A DNA stretch of 64,000 nucleotides, taken from contig OY970070.1 of assembly GCA_963705355.1 (NCBI GenBank), positions 1,488,001-1,552,000 on the forward strand. Reading direction: 5' to 3'. Numbering within the stretch: the stretch's first letter is position 1; every line of letters starts with the position of its first letter. Shown here in pieces: positions 59,441 to 64,000 of the stretch. The notes beneath the pieces were generated by a model. The model did not search any database. It had not been told where the DNA came from and was given only the letters and a program-made list of their open reading frames with translations. The DNA is from COMBO-56-21 sp963705355. Lineage in GTDB: Archaea > Thermoplasmatota > Thermoplasmata > UBA10834. Made by a program: the position numbers and the translations under genes.

Positions 59441-60610
59441 TCAATGCTCTTTGTTGAGCATCTGACGCATCCTTTGCTCGAGCACTTTTGCAGGTATATC
59501 AAGTAGCGTGATGACGGTCGTCTTGCCAGATATTCCGGGGCCGCTCTTCTTGGCGCTGACAACGCCCAACATGTCCAGATCCTTCATCAGGCCCCAGAAG
59601 GCCGTGTGAGCCCTGGCCTTCTCGCCGTACTCCTCGCATGCCACTTTGTAGGCGGACTCAGCCTCACCTGTGGTTATATAGGCCTTGCCCCGAGAAGTCC
59701 GTGCTATTGCAAGGAGTGCGAGTTTCTGATGCTTGTCTAGTCCGGCGAGCTTCGACTCCGTGATCGAGCTGTACGCCTCTGCCTTCGCACCTCTCACATG
59801 CTCTACCGAGATCTTGCCCGCACCCTCCTCGTCTGCGAGCATGCCCGCCTTCTCGAGTATCTCAATCGCGAATCTCGCATCTCCCCATTCCGATGATACC
59901 TCGGCCATGAGGTTGATCGAATCGTCGTCGATCGCTCCGTCGTGCAGTGCAAGCATGGTTCTCGACTTCACTATGTCCCGAAGTTCCTCCAAAGAATACT
60001 TGCCAAATTCGACCACGTTGGTCCGCTTGAAGGTGCTTGTCGAGGACGCATCGAGCATCTCGAAGATGTTCTTCTGCGAGATCAGCATCAGAGAGACAAG
60101 CTCCTTTCCTTCGACCTTCTCCTCGCCGAACCGCGTTAGTTTGTAGATGATATCGGAACCGGCCTTCTTGAGGAGCGTGTCCGCCTCGTCCAGGACGATG
60201 ACGAGGTGGACCTTGCGCTTCTCCAGGTCCTTCCTCAGTATCCTCAGCATCTCCGTGATCGAGAACCCTCGGTCTGGAAAGTTCGGCTGGAAGTGGTTCA
60301 CGATGTGCAGGACAGCGCTCGATTCGCTGTTCCTCTGCCTGCAGTTGACGAGGACCCAATCGACCGCCTTCTGCTGCTTCTCGGCGAAGTCCTTGAGATC
60401 CATGCAGAATCGCTTGGCAGTGGCCGTCTTGCCGGTTCCTACGCTGCCCGTGAGAACAGCATTTTGCGACAGGTTAGATTCTACAACCGACTTGTACAGC
60501 ATGGCCAGCTTCTTCATCTGCGCTTCTCTGTGGACCAGCTTCTGAGGAACGTAGTCGAAAGACAGTGTCCGCTGGTCCTTGAAAACGCTCTTGCCCACGG
60601 TTTCCCACAT
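59441..60610 (-). CDS. cdc6: Orc1/Cdc6 family replication initiator
   Basis: A 389-aa origin-binding AAA+ protein. Walker A is TGSVGTGKTATAKRF, Walker B is LVIVLDEADTL; SLEELRDIVKSR and GDARFAIEILEKAG follow, with a C-terminal winged helix (AHTAFWGLMKDLDMLGVV). It marks the origin and loads MCM. Orc1/Cdc6 genes often lie beside an origin, but I found no clear origin-recognition-box repeats in the 130-base upstream gap. The DUF835 gene is downstream. Confidence 0.92.
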   Translation of the reverse strand: MWETVGKSVFKDQRTLSFDYVPQKLVHREAQMKKLAMLYKSVVESNLSQNAVLTGSVGTGKTATAKRFCMDLKDFAEKQQKAVDWVLVNCRQRNSESSAVLHIVNHFQPNFPDRGFSITEMLRILRKDLEKRKVHLVIVLDEADTLLKKAGSDIIYKLTRFGEEKVEGKELVSLMLISQKNIFEMLDASSTSTFKRTNVVEFGKYSLEELRDIVKSRTMLALHDGAIDDDSINLMAEVSSEWGDARFAIEILEKAGMLADEEGAGKISVEHVRGAKAEAYSSITESKLAGLDKHQKLALLAIARTSRGKAYITTGEAESAYKVACEEYGEKARAHTAFWGLMKDLDMLGVVSAKKSGPGISGKTTVITLLDIPAKVLEQRMRQMLNKEH

Positions 60611-60742
60611 CTGCTTCAGCTTCTGGATTCCGTGTGGCTATCGGCACATTGTCTTTTAAAAGATTCGCGTGCGGTCAGCGAAACTCCTCCTGAAAGGACA
60701 AACGATATATGCTCTCAACGACTTCGATGGGCTGGAGAGAGA

Positions 60743-61087
60743 ATGGCGGACGAAGACGTCATCAGCTCGGTAGTGAAGAGCACGAGATCCATGTTGAGCT
60801 CCGAAACGCTCCTGATCGAGGCCGTCCAGGACCTCGTGAAGGACGAGGTCAAGAAGACCATCAGGGAGAAGCTGGACGCGAACCCTGAGCTGAAGCAGGA
60901 ACTCAGGCTCGCGGTGCAGGAGCTCATGGAAGCCAAGGTGCACGAGGCCTATGCGCTGCTCAAGGTGGGCAAGGTCGGCGCGAAGATAGGGATAGAGCTG
61001 GTGCCTCCGAAGCTGAGGAAGGAGATCGGGCAAGAGCTCGCGTCGATGTTCGAGAAGGAAGTCAACCGGATGCTGGAACAGGGCTGA
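60743..61087 (+). CDS. 114-aa hypothetical helical protein
   Basis: A 114-aa, highly helical, charged protein (MADEDVISSVVKSTRSML, VKDEVKKTIREKLDANPELK, ELVPPKLRKEIGQELASM). ATG 60743 is preceded by GGAGAGAGA, with a GATATATG box at about 60707. It is divergent from cdc6. No family recognised; upstream in-frame sequence overlaps cdc6 and is not used. Confidence 0.65.
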   Translation: MADEDVISSVVKSTRSMLSSETLLIEAVQDLVKDEVKKTIREKLDANPELKQELRLAVQELMEAKVHEAYALLKVGKVGAKIGIELVPPKLRKEIGQELASMFEKEVNRMLEQG

Positions 61088-61197
61088 AGCTCGTGCATCG
61101 AGTTGCGGACCAATTCAACACTGGCTTAGTCTCTGCGTTGTTCCCTTGTTTTCCAAAGGAGATACTGGAAAGAGGTTTGAAAAAAGAGGGCTGGAAT

Positions 61198-61506
61198 CTA
61201 CCCGAAGAGCGCGCTGAGACCGGCTGCCGCCTCTGCCTCTGAGACTCCCTTTTCCTCTTTCTTCTCTTCCTTCTTCTTCTCGTCCTTCTTCTCCGCGGGT
61301 CCCGCGGCCGGCGCGGCTGCAACTGGCGCTGCCACTGCGGTGGCAATGGCCTCGTCTATGTTCACGCCCTCGAGAGCAGCCATGAGCGCCTTGACGCGGG
61401 CGGCATCCACGCTGACGCCGGCTGCTTTCAAGACACTGGTCATGCCCTCTTCCGTCACGGGCTTCTTCGCCGCGTGCAGGACCATCGCGCTGTACACATA
61501 TTCCAT
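61198..61506 (-). CDS. rpl12: Ribosomal protein P1 (L12 stalk protein)
   Basis: A 102-aa acidic stalk protein. The N-terminal dimerisation domain (MEYVYSAMVLHAAKKPVTEE) is followed by an Ala-rich hinge and a Lys/Glu-rich stretch. The conserved C-terminal GLSALFG tail recruits translation GTPases. It is the last gene of the L1-P0-P1 operon, 21 bases after P0. Confidence 0.95.
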   Translation of the reverse strand: MEYVYSAMVLHAAKKPVTEEGMTSVLKAAGVSVDAARVKALMAALEGVNIDEAIATAVAAPVAAAPAAGPAEKKDEKKKEEKKEEKGVSEAEAAAGLSALFG

Positions 61507-61527
61507 TCTTCTGCCTCCTTCGATAGA

Positions 61528-62532
61528 TTATCCGAACAGTGCTCCCAGGCCGGCCGCCGCCTCGTCCTCGGAGACCTTCTTCTCTTCCTTCTTCTCCTCT
61601 TTCTTCGCTTCCTTGCCCTCGCCGCCCTTGTCCTCTGGCGGCTTAAGAACATTGCTCAAGGCGCCTTTGAGGTCGTCGTCGAGTGCGGCCGGCACCTTGG
61701 ATGCCAGCGAGAGCATCTGGGCGTTCGCCTTGACGAGCATCAGCTTGATAGTCTCCTTGTTCGCGATCTCTGCGTTCACCGCCAGGTTGAGCGCCTTGTA
61801 GTGGGCGTTCGCGAGCATCGGTCTAATGGACTGCTTTGTCGGGTATGAGATGAAGACCGCGAGATTCATCGCGCCTGCAGCGGCCGCCTTGACCTGGTTC
61901 ATGATCATGGTGTCATCTACCGCCAGCACGTCCTTCTTGTAGACCATGCCGTCCTCGTAGGCCGCGTTCAGGTCGAGGCCAACTGTGAGAGGATAGATCT
62001 CGAGCTTCGAGAGCACGAGCGCAACTTCTCTCGGGATCCTGTCGCCCTTCTTCACGAGCAGCTTGTCCTTCTTGATGACGACCTTGCCCTGCTCGATGGC
62101 GGCAGGCAGACCCGCCTTCTGCAGCTCTCCTACTACAGGTCCTGGCTTGAACGGCGTTTCCCCGGCCTTGATCTCGATATCGTCCGGGGCGACCTCGCCG
62201 CCCTTCGCGGGCATCTTGGTCTTCGTCGCGTCAAGCTGCCTGAACAATCTGAACGGGTTGAGGTCCGATGTGACGATCGCGCACTGCCCGTCCACGCTCG
62301 AGGCGAGCTTGTCCAGGCCCTTCTTGTCCTTCGCAGCCTGCTGCAGCGCGATCTTCAGAAGGGTGTTCTTGAGCATTGTGATCTCGGCCTTGCCCCTCAG
62401 GTTCGTCCTCATGGTCTGGAAAGCCGGTGCGGGCACTCCGTGAACGTCGATTATGCCGATGACCTTGCTCTTAGTGATCCTCTTGGTGAGATCCGTAACG
62501 GCGTCCTTCTTCCAGCCTGCTACGTGCGCCAT
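61528..62532 (-). CDS. rplP0: Ribosomal protein P0 (L10 homologue)
   Basis: A 334-aa P0/L10 that anchors the P1 dimers to 23S rRNA. It has the N-terminal rRNA-binding domain (VIGIIDVHGVPAPAFQTMR), the archaeal insertion, helical P1-binding spine and an acidic C-terminus ending GLGALFG like P1. ATG 62532 lies one base after the L1 stop. Confidence 0.95.
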   Translation of the reverse strand: MAHVAGWKKDAVTDLTKRITKSKVIGIIDVHGVPAPAFQTMRTNLRGKAEITMLKNTLLKIALQQAAKDKKGLDKLASSVDGQCAIVTSDLNPFRLFRQLDATKTKMPAKGGEVAPDDIEIKAGETPFKPGPVVGELQKAGLPAAIEQGKVVIKKDKLLVKKGDRIPREVALVLSKLEIYPLTVGLDLNAAYEDGMVYKKDVLAVDDTMIMNQVKAAAAGAMNLAVFISYPTKQSIRPMLANAHYKALNLAVNAEIANKETIKLMLVKANAQMLSLASKVPAALDDDLKGALSNVLKPPEDKGGEGKEAKKEEKKEEKKVSEDEAAAGLGALFG

Positions 62533-62533
62533 C

Positions 62534-63172
62534 TCACATCACCTTGAATGACGGGCCCATGGTCGTCTTGACATAAGCCGACTGAATGTTCTGCTTGCCC
62601 CGCTCAAGCTTGGTCATGAGCCTCTTCAGGACCGCGTCCAGGTTCTCCGCCAGCTTCTCCGCGGGCATGTCTTTGGTTCCGATGGGCAGGTGGAATGTCT
62701 TCCTGTCTCTTGTCCTGACCGTAACGCTGCTCCTGAGCTTCTCGATCGCCGCCTTCGGGTCCGAGCCAGGGGGTATCGGCTTCGGCATCTTTCCTCTCGG
62801 AGCGAGCACGACCCCGAGGCGCTTGCCAATCGTGGGCATGAGCGGCGCCTCTGCAAGATAGTAATCTGCTGTTCCGGCAAACTTCTTCGCCTTCGACTTG
62901 TCGGACGCGAGGGCCTCGAGCTCCTCGGGCTGCACGATGACGTCAGCGATGCCCTTTGCTTTCACCGCCATCTCGGAGCTTCCGAAGATGCCGACCTTGA
63001 TCAGCTTGCCACGGCCGTTCGGGAGTATGATCTCCTCCTGAAGCCTGTTCTTCGGGTTTGTCAGGTCGATGTCCTTCAGGTTGACTGCGAGTTCAACCGA
63101 TTCCAAAAACTTCCTCTGCTTCGACTCGGTTTGAAGCTTCTTCATGATGTCGACGAGGTGTTGGTCTACCAC
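62534..63172 (-). CDS. rpl1: Ribosomal protein L1
   Basis: A 212-aa L1 of the ribosomal exit-site stalk. It has LPNGRGKLIKVGIFG, APLMPTIGKRLGVVLAPRGKMPKPIPPG and TKDMPAEKLAEN. Archaeal L1 is known to repress its own operon by binding mRNA that mimics its 23S site; a hairpin with a similar asymmetric internal loop lies just upstream of GGAGGGG (63179-63185). GTG 63172 is seven bases after that site. The TTATTAA box is at 63251. Confidence 0.95.
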   Translation of the reverse strand: MVDQHLVDIMKKLQTESKQRKFLESVELAVNLKDIDLTNPKNRLQEEIILPNGRGKLIKVGIFGSSEMAVKAKGIADVIVQPEELEALASDKSKAKKFAGTADYYLAEAPLMPTIGKRLGVVLAPRGKMPKPIPPGSDPKAAIEKLRSSVTVRTRDRKTFHLPIGTKDMPAEKLAENLDAVLKRLMTKLERGKQNIQSAYVKTTMGPSFKVM

Positions 63173-63186
63173 TTAAGACCCCTCCG

Positions 63187-63220
63187 ATGTAGTGCTGGCG
63201 AGCTTGTGGCTCTCCTACAT
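63187..63220 (-). promoter_or_regulatory. Candidate L1 autoregulatory hairpin
   Basis: In the minus-strand mRNA leader, ATGTAG (63220-63215) pairs with CTACAT (63192-63187) and GAGC pairs with GCTC around CACAA. The asymmetric internal loop between the stems has GA on one side and GCCAGCA on the other. The hairpin ends one base before the L1 ribosome-binding site, so protein binding would block translation. Similarity to the rRNA L1 site was judged by eye. Confidence 0.4.
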
Positions 63221-63403
63221 GCCTAGGGAGTGGTGCCAATGCAGAAGGGGTTAATAAGCCTTTGGTGGGCTCATTTCTTTCATCTGGCTCCGCCACTTGA
63301 TGCGTCCTTCGCGTAATGCTGAGTGGCAGACGTGGAAACAATTTAACGGTAACGATGTCATTCGAAGCCTCGCGGAGAGAGTGAGCTTACGGTTCGGAGG
63401 ATC

Positions 63404-64000
63404 GTGATCATCGGGGGTGGCTGCGGAGGCGCAACTGCCGCGCAGTTCGCAAGGAAGACTGACAGAACGGCTGAGATAACAATCGTCGAGCGCGAGCCGT
63501 ACCCGCAGTATTCCAGATGCGGTCTTCCCTACGGCATATCAGGTATCATCCCCGAGCTCACAAACCTTATCGAGGCACCGGAGGAACGGCTCAAAAAGAA
63601 CAGGATAGCCTGTCTCCTCGCCAGCACAGCCGAGTCCGTTGACAAGGCGAAAAGGGTCGTCCATGTCAAGTGCCCTGACAAGAAGCTCGAGCTCCCATAC
63701 GACGCTCTGATATTGGCCACGGGCGCACGGGCGGCAGTCCCGCCCATCAAGGGAGTTGCCAAGGAAGGTGGCAAGCCTGGCGAACTGAAGCAAGGCGTCT
63801 TCGTCCTCAGGACCATCGAGGACGCTCGCGGCATACAATCGCTGGGAACGAAGGGCAAGCGCGCGGTGGTCATCGGCGCCGGACTGGTGGGGCTCGAGGT
63901 CGCCGAGGCCCTGATGGTCAGGGGTTGCAAGGTCACGATCATCGAGTATCTTTCGAACTGCATACTTGCGATGGTCGACGACGACATGGCGCAGATTATG
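63404..64000 (+). CDS. CoA-disulfide reductase/NADH oxidase-type flavoprotein, 3'-truncated by the window
   Basis: The first 199 codons of a pyridine nucleotide-disulfide oxidoreductase. It begins VIIGGGCGGATAAQFARK (FAD motif), then the active-site Cys in YSRCGLPYGISG, ILATGAR, and the NAD(P) motif VVIGAGLVGLEVAEAL. The single-Cys motif fits CoA-disulfide reductases and NADH oxidases, not the CxxxxC class. GTG 63404 is the only standard start, but it trims the usual R-I-V strand; CGGAGG lies close before it. ATTTAACG at about 63345 is a likely promoter. Confidence 0.88.
   Translation, partial: MIIGGGCGGATAAQFARKTDRTAEITIVEREPYPQYSRCGLPYGISGIIPELTNLIEAPEERLKKNRIACLLASTAESVDKAKRVVHVKCPDKKLELPYDALILATGARAAVPPIKGVAKEGGKPGELKQGVFVLRTIEDARGIQSLGTKGKRAVVIGAGLVGLEVAEALMVRGCKVTIIEYLSNCILAMVDDDMAQIM

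Noticed and set aside
60611..60742. Replication origin next to cdc6
   Set aside because: No repeated origin-recognition-box motif or long AT-rich unwinding tract was found; only single promoter-like boxes.
1..64000. CRISPR arrays, prophage genes and rRNA
   Set aside because: I saw no regularly spaced direct repeats, cas genes, phage structural genes or rRNA-like sequence in the window.

Overview
The window is a stretch of archaeal chromosome, most likely from a Thermoplasmatota (Thermoplasmata-related) euryarchaeon of moderately high GC content. Archaeal markers are the A-type ATP synthase operon, the DNA polymerase D small subunit, TFB, Gar1, Orc1/Cdc6, a two-repeat tRNA-splicing endonuclease, a split GMP synthase, archaeal phosphopantothenate synthetase, ribosomal proteins L1/P0/P1 and a CDC48 ATPase. 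The V4R, KaiC and DUF835 signalling genes fit Thermoplasmata-like lineages; the phylum assignment is inference. There is no rRNA, no CRISPR array and no prophage. One tRNA (Gly, CCC) and one tnpB element are present.

Layout: 0-7 kb A-ATPase operon (I-K-E-C-F-A-B-D plus a 41-aa membrane ORF); 7-13 kb ADP-forming acyl-CoA synthetase alpha, DP1, an RNA-binding protein, a TIM-barrel protein and a CAAX-type protease; 13-17 kb CYTH phosphatase, the V4R-KaiC-DUF835 cluster, cobalamin adenosyltransferase and an HTH-ATPase; 17-21 kb one huge pilin-anchored FG-GAP surface protein; 21-26 kb an HTH regulator, CDC48 and Hsp20; 26-35 kb EndA, a bacterial-type GAPDH, TFB, Gar1, CoA biosynthesis, PHP phosphoesterase, SAH hydrolase, PfkB kinase, sirtuin and an Lrp-type effector domain; 35-36.4 kb a decaying tnpB element bounded by inverted repeats; 36.4-44 kb PurE, split GMP synthase, riboflavin synthesis, PAC2, RtcA and an MFS permease; 44-50 kb CaCA and Kef-type transporters, small proteins and tRNA-Gly; 50-64 kb IleRS, AsnRS, peptidases, GcvT, DUF835, Cdc6, the L1-P0-P1 operon and a truncated flavoprotein disulfide reductase.

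Promoters are unusually readable. For many first genes a TATA box is centred about 27-30 nt before the start codon, which implies leaderless mRNAs. The same spacing exposes small upstream ORFs that sit exactly where a leaderless start is expected. The most striking lies upstream of ileS: a 13-codon ORF, MNSAAHPTIIIIS, with four consecutive isoleucine codons (ATC ATC ATA ATT). Its 5' part forms one arm of a 14-bp stem whose other arm lies just before the ileS ribosome-binding site. This has the architecture of ribosome-mediated attenuation by an isoleucine leader peptide, which is very unusual for an archaeon. Similar mini-ORFs, ending in an ATGA overlap with the main gene, precede the Kef antiporter (with a CX5CX5C pattern) and phosphopantothenate synthetase. 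These are the best candidates for a previously undescribed regulatory system.
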